DNA from: Streptomyces antarcticus
GTDB taxonomy: Bacteria; Actinomycetota; Actinomycetes; Streptomycetales; Streptomycetaceae
Length of the DNA: 64,000 nucleotides
Direction: 5' to 3'
Assembly (NCBI RefSeq): GCF_026627255.1
Contig: NZ_JAPNLM010000017.1
Span: 62,001 to 126,000, forward strand
In this document: positions 54,621-63,050 of the stretch, piece after piece
How positions within the stretch are numbered: the first letter of the stretch is position 1
How the letters are laid out: every line of letters begins with the position of its first letter
The notes under the pieces: generated by a model
Seen by the model: only the letters and a program-made list of their open reading frames with translations
What the model was told of the DNA's origin: nothing
The model's database searches: none
Made by a program: the position numbers and the translations under genes

Positions 54621-56990
54621 TCAGCAGGCGCCCTGGTCCTTCCAGACGCCCCACTCACCGGTGGTGCCGGGGGCCTCGTTCTGCGTCCACCACTGGGCTT
54701 TCCAGGTGCGGCCCTGGTGCGAGACGAGGTTGCCGCTGTTGTAGACCTGGCCCGCCACGTACGCCGGGCTGGTGCACGTACCCCCCGGAGGCGTCGTCGG
54801 CGGCGTGGTCGGGGGAGTCGTCGGCGGGGTGGTGGGCGGCGTGGTCGGCGGTGTCGTGGGAGGCGTGGTGCCGCCCGGCTGCACCACCGTGGTGCCGCGC
54901 GCCAGGTCGCCGGCGAGCGCGTAGGTCGTGCCGGAGATGTTCACCGTCCAGTTGGAGGGCGTGGAGACCGGCAGGTAGTAGTTGAACGCCAGGTCGACCG
55001 AGGCGCCGGGGGCCAGCGTCTGCCAGGCCGGCAGCTTCAGGGAGACCCGGTGGAAGTCGCCCTTGAGGCCGCCGACGTTGCTCCCCGTGTGGTCGCTGCT
55101 GATCACCTTGGTGCCGAAGCCGGACTGGTCCGAGGCGTTGCCCGGGGCCGCGGTCGAGTAGTCGAACTGGAACTCGGTGCCGCCCGGCAGCGTCGCCTGG
55201 GTGTTGTTGGTGATCTTGACCTTGGGGGTGAGCGGGTAGTTGGAGTCGCCCAGCTTGAACTCGGTGAACTCCGTCTTGATGTCCACGGCCTGCGTCGGCA
55301 GCGCCTTGTTGGACTTCTTCGCGCCGTACGGGGCGGCGGCCTTGAACTTGTCGTACATCAGCGAGGTGAGCGTGTCGCCCGCCTCGTACTGGCCCTTGGC
55401 GGCGTTCCAGCCGTAGTCGCCTGCCATCTCCCAGACCATGGTGCCGCCGATGCCGCGGTTGACCACGTAGTCGGCCTTGGCCGCCACCGACTGCTCGTCC
55501 TCGGTGGAGAGGAAGACCTTCTTCTGCGCGTTCCACAGCCACGGCGCGACCAGCGTCGAGTCGTACTTGCGGGCGTAGGTGCCGGTCAGCGCGGTGTTCG
55601 CCGGGAAGCCGTACTTGGTGACGTAGTCGCCGACGATCCCCTTCTCGAGGTTCTTCGCGTGCCACATCGGGTTGGAACCGGCCGGCGACTCGGCGCCGGC
55701 GGTGTCCTTGTCGTGCCACAGGTTGTCGATGCCGACGGCGCCGTCACCGCACTTGGTCAGGCCGGCGCCGGCCGGGCAGGTGGTCGCGGCCGCCTTGCCC
55801 CACAGGCCGTCGGTGCCGCCCTGCACGTTCTTGTGGCCGCGGGTGTAGTACGGCAGGCCGATGTTGATGCGGCCGGCCGGCATGGAGCCGCGGAAGTAGT
55901 GGTAGGCCCAGTCGGTGTTGAGGTAGCCGACGCCGCCGTACTGGGAACTGCCGTAGACGTTCGCGGCGGCCAGCTCGGCGTCCTTGCCGTCGTCGAAGAG
56001 CGAGGCGTTGGGGCCGACGTACTCGTTCCAGGCGCCGTGCAGGTCGTAGGACATGATGTTGACGTAGTCCAGGTACTTCTGCATCTGGAACGTCTCCATG
56101 CCGCGCAGCAGGTACCCGGAGGAGGGCGCGGCGACGGTGAGCAGGTAGTGCTTGCCGTCGGCGGCGCCGGCCCGGTCCAGCTTCTCGCGCAGGCTCTTCA
56201 TCAGGATGTCGTAGCCCTTGACGAGGCCGGCGCGGCGGGCGTTGGCCAGCTGCCAGTCGAGCGGGTTGCCCGCGTCCTTCATCGTGGTCGGGTACTCGTA
56301 GTCGATGTCGACGCCGTTGAACCCGTACTTGCGGATGAACTCGACCGAGGAGTCCGCGAAGGTGTTGATGCCGGCCTGGTTGACCGAGCCGTCGGCGTTG
56401 GTGGCCATCGAGTAGAAGCCGCCGGAGGCGACCCGGTTGCCGTCGTCGCCGAAGTAGCCGCCGGTCTCCGCCCAGCCGCCGACCGAGATCAGCGTCTTGA
56501 CGTTCGGGTGCTGCTTCTTGAACTTCGTCAGCTGGTTGAAGTGGCCCTTGTACGGGAGGGCCGGGTCCATCTCGGCGCCCGCGACTCCCGGCCAGGTCAT
56601 TCCGGTGGCCGCGTTGTTCGCGTTGTCCGCGCCGACCGAGATCTTGTTGTCGCCGCCGACGTGCGCGAAGGCGTAGTTGATGTGGGTGATCTTCGACCAG
56701 GGGATGTTGTTGGCGAGGTAGGCGGGGGTGCCGTCCTTGCCGGTGCGCCAGCCGGTGAAGTATCCGATGACGCGGCGCTGGTGGTCGGCGCCCATCTTCT
56801 CGCGGCCCTCGGCGTCGTAGACCGAGCAGTACGGGACGTCCACGCCGGCCGTCTTGTACAGCCCGTCGGGACGACAGCTCTCGTTGTCGGCGGCGTGCGA
56901 CACGCCCGTCGAGAGCCCGGCCACCAACAGCCCGGCGATTGCGGCGCCGGATGCCAGGAGCATCGCTCTCGTACGTGTGGGGGACAGCAT
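54621..56990 (-). CDS. secreted GH18 chitinase with carbohydrate-binding domains
   Basis: The 789-residue protein starts at ATG 56990 with a signal peptide (about residues 1-33, cleaved at SHA-AD). A GH18 domain follows (about 70-570), with catalytic motif FNGVDIDYE and proton donor Glu232. A beta-sandwich of chitinase-C/CBM type covers about 580-710, then a TTPP repeat linker. The C-terminal CBM5/12 chitin-binding domain is (P)AYVAGQVYNSGNLVSHQGRTWKAQWWTQNE...GVWKDQGAC. It degrades chitin outside the cell. The promoter carries the paired repeat typical of Streptomyces chitinase genes. The TTPP linker is a repeat tract at about 54,790-54,870. Confidence 0.96.
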   Translation of the reverse strand: MLSPTRTRAMLLASGAAIAGLLVAGLSTGVSHAADNESCRPDGLYKTAGVDVPYCSVYDAEGREKMGADHQRRVIGYFTGWRTGKDGTPAYLANNIPWSKITHINYAFAHVGGDNKISVGADNANNAATGMTWPGVAGAEMDPALPYKGHFNQLTKFKKQHPNVKTLISVGGWAETGGYFGDDGNRVASGGFYSMATNADGSVNQAGINTFADSSVEFIRKYGFNGVDIDYEYPTTMKDAGNPLDWQLANARRAGLVKGYDILMKSLREKLDRAGAADGKHYLLTVAAPSSGYLLRGMETFQMQKYLDYVNIMSYDLHGAWNEYVGPNASLFDDGKDAELAAANVYGSSQYGGVGYLNTDWAYHYFRGSMPAGRINIGLPYYTRGHKNVQGGTDGLWGKAAATTCPAGAGLTKCGDGAVGIDNLWHDKDTAGAESPAGSNPMWHAKNLEKGIVGDYVTKYGFPANTALTGTYARKYDSTLVAPWLWNAQKKVFLSTEDEQSVAAKADYVVNRGIGGTMVWEMAGDYGWNAAKGQYEAGDTLTSLMYDKFKAAAPYGAKKSNKALPTQAVDIKTEFTEFKLGDSNYPLTPKVKITNNTQATLPGGTEFQFDYSTAAPGNASDQSGFGTKVISSDHTGSNVGGLKGDFHRVSLKLPAWQTLAPGASVDLAFNYYLPVSTPSNWTVNISGTTYALAGDLARGTTVVQPGGTTPPTTPPTTPPTTPPTTPPTTPPTTPPGGTCTSPAYVAGQVYNSGNLVSHQGRTWKAQWWTQNEAPGTTGEWGVWKDQGAC

Positions 56991-57111
56991 GGTGCCTCCT
57001 GGGGAGGGGAGGATGGCAGGACACGGCATGAATCAACTGGGACAGGGCTGAAGCGTGTTGGCCCGTGACGTGCGCACATCTGACGGGCTGTTCCCGGGGA
57101 AGATGAAGGGA

Positions 57112-57153
57112 ACGTTAAGAGGACTAGACCACCCCGTCAATAGGTCTGGACCA
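57112..57153 (-). promoter_or_regulatory. chitinase promoter with paired 12-bp repeats (DasR/chitin-type)
   Basis: On the minus strand TTGACG (57135-57140) and TAACGT (57112-57117) are 17 bases apart. TGGTCCAGACCT (57142-57153) lies just upstream of the -35 box and TGGTCTAGTCCT (57121-57132) between the boxes, 21 bases apart. This copies the arrangement of known Streptomyces chitinase promoters, and the first copy is also a near-match to the DasR dre palindrome. Repression by DasR, relieved by amino sugars, is expected. Confidence 0.8.
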
Positions 57154-57272
57154 ACTGCGCATCCGTGGAGAGTGCACCCATCTCCGCGACTCCTCGTGTG
57201 ATCCAGGCCACACCCCGTCACCCGCATGGCCGCCGATCGCCCGTGGCAGACTGGGCTTCAGTATCAGTAGCA

Positions 57273-57399
57273 GCGCACTCCGGGGTCGGTGTAATTCCGA
57301 ACCGGCGGTTACAGTCCGCGACCCGTCCGCAGCCAGCGGCCGGTTGACCAGGTGAGATTCCTGGACCGACGGTTAAAGTCCGGATGGGAGGCAGTGCGC
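57273..57399 (+). ncRNA. FMN riboswitch (RFN element)
   Basis: The closing stem is GCGCACT (57273-57279) with AGTGCGC (57393-57399). Conserved RFN parts between them are GGTGTAATTCCGAACCGGCGG, AGTCCGCGACCC, GGTGAGATTCCTGGACCGACGGT and AAAGTCCGGATGGGAGGCAG, all in the usual order. It precedes the riboflavin genes and will shut them down when FMN is high. Confidence 0.97.
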
Positions 57400-57569
57400 G
57401 GCGGGCCAGTCACCGGTACGCCGCCGTCGGCGGTTCGTCTACGCATCCTTGCGGATGCGTCCTTGCGGACCGATCTTTCGGCCTCGGCGTCCCCGCGTGT
57501 GCTGTACCGCTTCATCTGTCGTATCCCGACAGGCCCCGGAGTCCGTGCCCGATGTGGCAGGAGGACCCG
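57400..57569 (+). promoter_or_regulatory. riboswitch expression platform
   Basis: A perfect 8-bp hairpin with a TTGC loop (57441-57460) lies 40 bases after the riboswitch, followed by a CTGTCG/CGACAG-type pair near 57,517-57,533. One of these could be the terminator or anti-terminator. The segment ends at the AGGAGG site of the small ORF that follows. Confidence 0.45.
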
Positions 57570-57959
57570 GTGGCGACACACGCCGCGCACGCAGCACCCG
57601 ACGCGGACAGCCGCGCCATGCGCCGAGCCGTCGAGCCCGCCGCCCGCGGATCCGGCTCCACCATCCCCCGCCTCCTCGTCGGCCGCGTCATCACCGACGC
57701 CGCGAGCCTCGTCGGCCCCGACGCCGGGGTCACCACGGAGGCCGGCCGACTGCCCGCCGGGGCCGACGCGGGCCCCGCCGGCGCGGGCCCCGACGCCGGC
57801 ACCGCCGCCCTGGCCGAAGCGCCACGCCCACGGATCACCGAGACCGCGCGCACCAGCACCGGCATCGCCACTGGCACCGGCACCGGCATCGCCACCGGCA
57901 TCCGCCTCACCGCCGTCCCCACGGCCGCGTCCGTCCCCACAGCCCCCAAGGAGCACTGA
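57570..57959 (+). CDS. possible leader protein between FMN riboswitch and ribE
   Basis: A 129-residue frame from GTG 57570 has AGGAGG at 57559-57564 and third-position G/C almost throughout, which favours translation. Its TGA is directly followed by the ribE GTG, so ribE could be translationally coupled to it. The product is low in complexity (Ala, Gly, Thr, Pro; runs such as TGIATGTGTGIATG) with one more ordinary part (TIPRLLVGRVITDAASLVGPDAG). No homologue is recognised. It may be a real small protein, a translated spacer, or the remnant of a lost rib gene such as ribD. Confidence 0.45.
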   Translation: MATHAAHAAPDADSRAMRRAVEPAARGSGSTIPRLLVGRVITDAASLVGPDAGVTTEAGRLPAGADAGPAGAGPDAGTAALAEAPRPRITETARTSTGIATGTGTGIATGIRLTAVPTAASVPTAPKEH

Positions 57960-58583
57960 GTGTTCACCGGAATCGTCGAAGAACTGGGCGAGGTCACCGC
58001 CGTCGAGCAGCTCACGGAGGCCTCCCGCTTCCGCCTGCGCGGCCCCCTCGTCACCGGGGACGCCAAGCACGGTGACTCCATCGCCGTCAACGGGGTCTGC
58101 CTGACGGTCGTGGAGACCGCGGACGGGGAGTTCACCGCCGACGTCATGCAGGAGACCCTGAACCGCTCCAGCCTCGGCGCCCTCGCCCAGGGCTCCCGGG
58201 TCAACCTGGAGCGCCCGATGGCCCTCGGCGGACGGCTCGGCGGCCACCTGGTCCAGGGGCACGTGGACGGCACCGGCGAGATCCTCTCCCGCACTCCCTC
58301 CGAGCACTGGGAGATCGTCAAGGTCGCCCTTCCCCCGAACCTCTCCCGTTACGTCGTCGAGAAGGGCTCCATCACGGTCGACGGCGTCAGCCTCACCGTC
58401 GTCGAGGCCGCCGCCGACTGGTTCACCATCAGCCTCATCCCCACCACCCTCGCGCTGACGACCCTCGGCATCAAGAAGCCCGGCGACCCGGTCAACCTCG
58501 AGGTCGACGTCCTCGCCAAGTACGTCGAGCGCCTGCTCGCCGCCGGCGTCGACCCGCTGACCCCCGGGGGAGCAGACCGGTGA
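57960..58583 (+). CDS. ribE: riboflavin synthase, alpha chain
   Basis: RibE dismutates two 6,7-dimethyl-8-ribityllumazine molecules to riboflavin. The 207-residue protein has the two repeated beta-barrel domains of the family: MFTGIVEELGEVTAVEQ starts the first, and GHLVQGHVDGTGEI with SLTVVEA the second. Each contains the HxVNGVCLTV-type pattern seen here as GDSIAVNGVCLTVVE. GTG 57960 immediately follows the upstream ORF's stop. Its own stop overlaps the GTG of ribM. Confidence 0.95.
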   Translation: MFTGIVEELGEVTAVEQLTEASRFRLRGPLVTGDAKHGDSIAVNGVCLTVVETADGEFTADVMQETLNRSSLGALAQGSRVNLERPMALGGRLGGHLVQGHVDGTGEILSRTPSEHWEIVKVALPPNLSRYVVEKGSITVDGVSLTVVEAAADWFTISLIPTTLALTTLGIKKPGDPVNLEVDVLAKYVERLLAAGVDPLTPGGADR

Positions 58584-59233
58584 GCGCCCTGACCTGGCTC
58601 AACGCCGAGGCCTTCGAGGTCTTCGGCCAGAAGGTCATCTGGTCCGACATGATCGGCAACCTGATCGGCCTGGCCGCCCTCGCCCTCGGCTGGCGGCGCT
58701 CCATATGGACCTGGCCCGCCCAGCTCCTCTCCGGCCTGATCCTCATCGCCGCCTACGCCTCCGCGCACCTCGCCGGCGGCGTCGGCAAGCAGCTCCTCGT
58801 CATCGGCGTGGCCGTCTGGGGCTGGCGCGCCTGGCAGCGCGGCAGACAGCAGGCCCAGGACGGCTCCATCGCCGTACGCACCGCCACCTGGAAGGAGCGC
58901 GGACTGCTCCTCACCGGCGCGGTCCTCGGCACCCTCGCCGTCGGCGGCCTGTTCACGCTCTTCCCGCACCTGTCCTGGAGCCCGTGGGCCGACGCCTACA
59001 TCTTCGTCGGCACCATCGTCGCGATGGTCGCCCAGGCCCGCGGCCTGGTCGAGTTCTGGTTCGCCTGGCTCCTCGTCGACCTCGTCGGCGTCCCCCTCGC
59101 CTTCAACAACGGCCTGGCCTTCTCCGGCCTCGTCTACGTCGTCTACTTCGCCCTCGTGCTGTGGGGCGCCTACGACTGGTACCAGCGCTCGCGCACCACC
59201 CCCGCCCCGGCCCTGGAAGGAGCAACGGCATGA
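58580..59233 (+). CDS. ribM: riboflavin transporter of the PnuC/RibM type
   Basis: The 217-residue protein has seven predicted transmembrane helices and the PnuC-fold pattern (GNLIGLAALALGWRRSIWTWPAQLLSGLILIAAY, then VAVWGWRAWQR). In Streptomyces davawensis and Corynebacterium the equivalent gene, also behind an FMN riboswitch, is a riboflavin transporter (RibM). Position in the rib operon favours that over NMN transport. GTG 58580 overlaps the ribE stop and its stop overlaps ribBA (ATGA). Confidence 0.9.
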   Translation: MSALTWLNAEAFEVFGQKVIWSDMIGNLIGLAALALGWRRSIWTWPAQLLSGLILIAAYASAHLAGGVGKQLLVIGVAVWGWRAWQRGRQQAQDGSIAVRTATWKERGLLLTGAVLGTLAVGGLFTLFPHLSWSPWADAYIFVGTIVAMVAQARGLVEFWFAWLLVDLVGVPLAFNNGLAFSGLVYVVYFALVLWGAYDWYQRSRTTPAPALEGATA

Positions 59234-60531
59234 ACGCCCTCAAGACCCCGCTCAAGCCCGTGCCCGACGTACCGGAAGAGTCCTTCCGCCTCGACCCCGT
59301 CGAGCAGGCCATCCGCGACATCGCGGCCGGCCGGCCGATCGTCGTCGTCGACGACGAGGACCGGGAGAACGAGGGCGACCTCGTCATCGCCGCCGAGAAG
59401 GCGACCCCCGAGATCATCGCGTTCATGATGAGCGAGTGCCGCGGCCTGATCTGCGCCCCGATGGAGGGCCCCGAGCTGGACCGGCTCGAACTGCCCCAGA
59501 TGGTCCAGCACAACACCGAGTCGATGCAGACCGCCTTCACCGTCTCCGTCGACGCGAGCGGAGCCCACGGCGTCACCACCGGCATCTCCGCCGCCGATCG
59601 CGCCACCACCCTGCGCCTCCTCGCCGACGGCGTCAGCGGCCCCGCCGACTTCGTCCGCCCCGGCCACGTCTTCCCGCTGCGCGCCAAGCCCGGCGGGGTC
59701 CTGGTCCGCAACGGTCACACCGAGGCCGCCGTCGACCTCGCCCGCCTCGCGGGCCTGCGCCCCGCCGGCGCCATCGTGGAGATCGCCGGCGAGGACGGCG
59801 TCATGCTGCGCCTGCCCGAGCTGATCCCGTTCGCCCGTAAGCACGGCCTGACGATCATCTCCATCGAGGACCTGATCGCCTACCGCCGCTCCGCAGAGCC
59901 GACCGTGCGCCGCGAGGCCGAGGTCAGCCTGCCGACCGCCTTCGGCGAGTTCACGGCGTACGGCTACCGCTCCACCGTCGACGGCGTCGAGCACATCGCC
60001 CTCGTCCACGGCGAGATGGGCGACGGCCGCGACGTTGTGGTCCGGATGCACTCCGAGTGCCTCACCGGCGACATCTTCCAGTCCCAGCGCTGCGACTGCG
60101 GCCCCCAGCTGCACGCCTCCATGGAGCGCATCAAGGACGAGGGCCGCGGCGTGGTCGTCTACCTCCGCGGCCACGAGGGCCGCGGCATCGGACTGCTGTC
60201 CAAGATGCGCGCGTACGAGCTCCAGGAACGCGGCCGCGACACCCTCGACGCCAACCTGGAACTGGGCCTGCCCGCCGACGCCCGCGACTACGCGGCCGGC
60301 GCGCAGATCCTCGCCGACCTCGGGGTGCACAGCGTCCGCCTGCTGACCAACAACCCGGAGAAGTCCGCCGCCCTCGTGCGCCACGGCATCGAGGTCTCGG
60401 CCCGCGAGCCGATGCCGACCGAGGCGGGCGAGCACAATCTGCGGTACCTGCGCACCAAGCGCGACCGGATGGGCCACGACCTGCCCTGGCTGGACCAGGC
60501 CGCGGCCACGTCCGCCTGCGGCAGCCAGTAA
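59230..60531 (+). CDS. ribBA: bifunctional DHBP synthase / GTP cyclohydrolase II
   Basis: The 433-residue enzyme supplies both precursors of riboflavin. The N-terminal DHBP synthase domain has the acidic motif VVVDDEDRENEGDLV (about residues 38-52), and THTEAAVDLARLAG with VRPGHVFPLRA further on. The C-terminal GTP cyclohydrolase II domain binds zinc through Cys277, Cys288 and Cys290 (HSECLTGDIF...SQRCDCG). Its arginine-rich active site is in LRGHEGRGIGLLSK. ATG 59230 overlaps ribM. ribH follows after 80 bases. Confidence 0.96.
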   Translation: MNALKTPLKPVPDVPEESFRLDPVEQAIRDIAAGRPIVVVDDEDRENEGDLVIAAEKATPEIIAFMMSECRGLICAPMEGPELDRLELPQMVQHNTESMQTAFTVSVDASGAHGVTTGISAADRATTLRLLADGVSGPADFVRPGHVFPLRAKPGGVLVRNGHTEAAVDLARLAGLRPAGAIVEIAGEDGVMLRLPELIPFARKHGLTIISIEDLIAYRRSAEPTVRREAEVSLPTAFGEFTAYGYRSTVDGVEHIALVHGEMGDGRDVVVRMHSECLTGDIFQSQRCDCGPQLHASMERIKDEGRGVVVYLRGHEGRGIGLLSKMRAYELQERGRDTLDANLELGLPADARDYAAGAQILADLGVHSVRLLTNNPEKSAALVRHGIEVSAREPMPTEAGEHNLRYLRTKRDRMGHDLPWLDQAAATSACGSQ

Positions 60532-60611
60532 CCACGCACCGCACATCCCACACCCCGTACACCCGTACGGCCGGTACATCCCCACCCCACGAACCACCGA
60601 GGAGCAGAGCT

Positions 60612-61100
60612 GTGAGCGGCAAGGGCGCACCCGAACTGAGCGTGAAGAACTGCGGAGACCTCCGAGTCGCCGTGATCGCGGCCCAGTGGCACGAGAAGGT
60701 CATGGACGGACTGGTCGACGGCGCCCTGCGCGCCCTGCACGAGCTGGGCATCGACGAGCCCACGCTCCTGCGCGTCCCCGGCAGCTTCGAGCTCCCGGTC
60801 GTGGCGAAGGTGCTGGCCGGTCGCGGATACGATGCCATCGTCGCGCTCGGCGTGGTCATCCGCGGCGGCACCCCGCACTTCGACTACGTCTGCCAGGGCG
60901 TCACCCAGGGCCTGGTACAGGTGTCGATCGACACCGGAGTCCCCGTCGGCTTCGGCGTACTGACCTGCGACAACGACGAGCAGGCACTCGACCGTGCCGG
61001 ACTCGAGGGGTCGAACGAGGACAAGGGGCACGAAGCGGTCACCGCCGCCGTCTCCACCGCCATGACCCTGCGCACCGTCAGCGAACCCTGGCGCCAGTAG
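60612..61100 (+). CDS. ribH: 6,7-dimethyl-8-ribityllumazine synthase
   Basis: RibH joins the pyrimidine and the four-carbon unit to make lumazine. From GTG 60612 (with GAGGAG upstream) the 162-residue protein has VIAAQWHEKVMDGLVDGAL, the substrate segment VPGSFELPVVAK, and the catalytic histidine in VIRGGTPHFDYVC. FGVLTCDNDEQALDRAG is also typical. The frame is open across the upstream gap but that part is not coding. It completes the riboflavin set apart from ribD, which is not in this window. Confidence 0.97.
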   Translation: MSGKGAPELSVKNCGDLRVAVIAAQWHEKVMDGLVDGALRALHELGIDEPTLLRVPGSFELPVVAKVLAGRGYDAIVALGVVIRGGTPHFDYVCQGVTQGLVQVSIDTGVPVGFGVLTCDNDEQALDRAGLEGSNEDKGHEAVTAAVSTAMTLRTVSEPWRQ

Positions 61101-61132
61101 ACAGCGCGGGACCCCTTATTCTGAGGACCATC

Positions 61133-61414
61133 ATGGCGAACAAATCCCCCAAGAGCTTCGAAGAGCTCTTCACCGAGCTCCAGCTCAAGGCCGCCACCGG
61201 CGACCCCGGCACGTCCCGCACCGCCGAGCTCGTCGGCAAGGGCGTCCATGCCATCGGCAAGAAGGTCGTCGAAGAGGCCGCCGAGGTCTGGATGGCCGCC
61301 GAGTACGAGAGCAAGGAAGCCGCCGCCGAGGAGATCTCCCAGCTGCTCTACCACGTCCAGGTGATGATGGTGGCGCGCGGGATCTCCCTCGACGACGTCT
61401 ACGCGCACCTCTAG
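61133..61414 (+). CDS. hisE: phosphoribosyl-ATP pyrophosphatase
   Basis: HisE performs the second step of histidine synthesis. The 93-residue all-helical protein has the MazG-like metal motif KKVVEEAAEVWMAAEYE and EISQLLYHVQVMM. ATG 61133 lies 32 bases after ribH. hisG follows, the usual hisE-hisG pair in Streptomyces. Confidence 0.95.
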   Translation: MANKSPKSFEELFTELQLKAATGDPGTSRTAELVGKGVHAIGKKVVEEAAEVWMAAEYESKEAAAEEISQLLYHVQVMMVARGISLDDVYAHL

Positions 61415-61489
61415 GCCGGAGCCCGCGGCGCGGGCCCACGCGCCGCGCCGCCGCACACCCTCACGCACCTACGCACCAAAGGAAGACCC

Positions 61490-62338
61490 ATGCTGCGCAT
61501 CGCCGTCCCCAACAAGGGTTCCCTCTCCGGACCGGCGTCGGCGATGCTCCATGAGGCCGGCTACCGCCAGCGCAAGGAGTCCAAGGAACTCGTCACGGTC
61601 GACCCCGACAACGAGGTCGAGTTCTTCTACCTCCGCCCCAAGGACATCGCGATCTACGTCGCGTCCGGCAAGCTCGACATCGGCATCACCGGCCGTGACC
61701 TGCTGCTCGACTCCGGTGCCAACGCCGAGGAGATCCTGCCGCTGAACTTCGGCCGGTCCACTTTCCGCTACGCCACCAAGCCCGGCACCGCGAAGGGCCC
61801 CGAGGACTTCGGCGGCATGACGATCGCGACCTCGTACGAGGGAATCGTCGGCAAGCACCTCGCCGAACTCGGCGTCGAGGCCGCCATCGTCCACCTGGAC
61901 GGCGCGGTCGAGACCGCCATCGAACTCGGCGTCGCCCAGATCATCGCGGACGTGGTCGAAACCGGCACCAGCCTGCGCAACGCGGGCCTGGAGGTCATCG
62001 GCGAGCCGATCCTCAAGTCCGAGGCCACCGTCATCCGGCGCACCGGCGCCGCCACCGACGACCCCAAGGTCTCGCAGTTCCTGCGCCGCCTGCAGGGCGT
62101 CCTGGTGGCCCGCAGCTACGTGATGATGGACTACGACTGCCGCGCCGAGCACCTGGAGCGCGCGGTCGCCCTCACCCCGGGCCTGGAGTCGCCCACGATC
62201 TCCCCGCTGCACAACGAGGGCTGGGTCGCCGTCCGCGCGATGGTCCCCGCCAAGGAAGCCCAGCGGATCATGGACGACCTGTACGAACTCGGCGCGCGCG
62301 CGATCCTCACCACCTCGATCCACGCCTGCCGGCTCTGA
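61490..62338 (+). CDS. hisG: ATP phosphoribosyltransferase, long form
   Basis: HisG starts histidine synthesis by joining ATP and PRPP. The 282-residue protein is the long form, with a C-terminal ACT-like regulatory domain (about residues 210-282) that gives histidine feedback. The catalytic part opens with RIAVPNKGSLSGPASAMLHEAGY; the PRPP-binding loop is seen in ADVVETGTSLRNAGL. It starts at ATG 61490, after a short gap from hisE. Confidence 0.97.
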   Translation: MLRIAVPNKGSLSGPASAMLHEAGYRQRKESKELVTVDPDNEVEFFYLRPKDIAIYVASGKLDIGITGRDLLLDSGANAEEILPLNFGRSTFRYATKPGTAKGPEDFGGMTIATSYEGIVGKHLAELGVEAAIVHLDGAVETAIELGVAQIIADVVETGTSLRNAGLEVIGEPILKSEATVIRRTGAATDDPKVSQFLRRLQGVLVARSYVMMDYDCRAEHLERAVALTPGLESPTISPLHNEGWVAVRAMVPAKEAQRIMDDLYELGARAILTTSIHACRL

Positions 62339-62385
62339 CGCCCGCCGTCCCCGCCGCGACCCTCCTCCCAGAACCGAGCAGAACC

Positions 62386-62850
62386 ATGGCCGAGTCCGCC
62401 GCCCAGCCCGTCACGCCCGCCCTGCCGGTGACCTTCCGGCCGACCCGCACCCGGGCCGTCCTGCTGGGTGTCGGGATCGCCATGTTCGCCACCATCACGG
62501 CGATCGCGCTGCTCCTGGAGAACCTCAACCCGGGGGAGCGGGTCAGCTTCGTCTTCACCGCGGTCCTGCTGACCTCCGTCCTGGTCCTGCTCAGCCGGCC
62601 CAAGGTCGTGGCGGACGAGGCCGGGGTCACCGTGGTGAACCTCACCACCTCCCGCCGCCTGGACTGGGCGCAGATCCTGCGCGTCAACCTCCGCCCCGGC
62701 GACCCGTGGGTGTTCCTGGACCTCAGCGACGGCACCAGCCTCCCGGTCCTCGGCATCCAGCCCGGGGTCGCCAAGGCGCAGGCGATCGGCGACGCACGCG
62801 CCCTGCGCGCCCTCGTCGAGACCCGCGGAACCGGCGCGGCCGAGCGCTGA
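62386..62850 (+). CDS. PH-domain membrane protein
   Basis: The 154-residue protein has two membrane segments (about residues 21-41 and 49-65) followed by a PH-like domain (DEAGVTVVNLTTSRRLDWAQILRVNL...WVFLDLSDGTSLPVLGIQPG) of the bacterial bPH type common in actinobacteria. It starts at ATG 62386, 47 bases after hisG. Its function is unknown. It may be in one transcript with hisEG, as is often seen in Streptomyces. Confidence 0.88.
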   Translation: MAESAAQPVTPALPVTFRPTRTRAVLLGVGIAMFATITAIALLLENLNPGERVSFVFTAVLLTSVLVLLSRPKVVADEAGVTVVNLTTSRRLDWAQILRVNLRPGDPWVFLDLSDGTSLPVLGIQPGVAKAQAIGDARALRALVETRGTGAAER

Positions 62851-63050
62851 GCCCGCCCAAGCTCGTGGCCGCGTACCGTTGCGGCCGCGATCTCAATGAC
62901 TACCCTGGTTGGCGGGGCGCGGTCGTGCGCCCTCCCACCGGCCCCGGACCCCGTGGCCCGCGGGCACCTGCGACTTGAGGAGTGACTCCCTCCAGCAATG
63001 GACGGATCGTCCGGTAGTACACGCGCCGCCCTCCCCCCGGAGGCGGCGGC

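Noticed and set aside
57384..57569. Upstream extension of the small rib leader ORF
   Set aside because: It would start inside the riboswitch closing stem and lacks a ribosome site; the GTG at 57570 is better.
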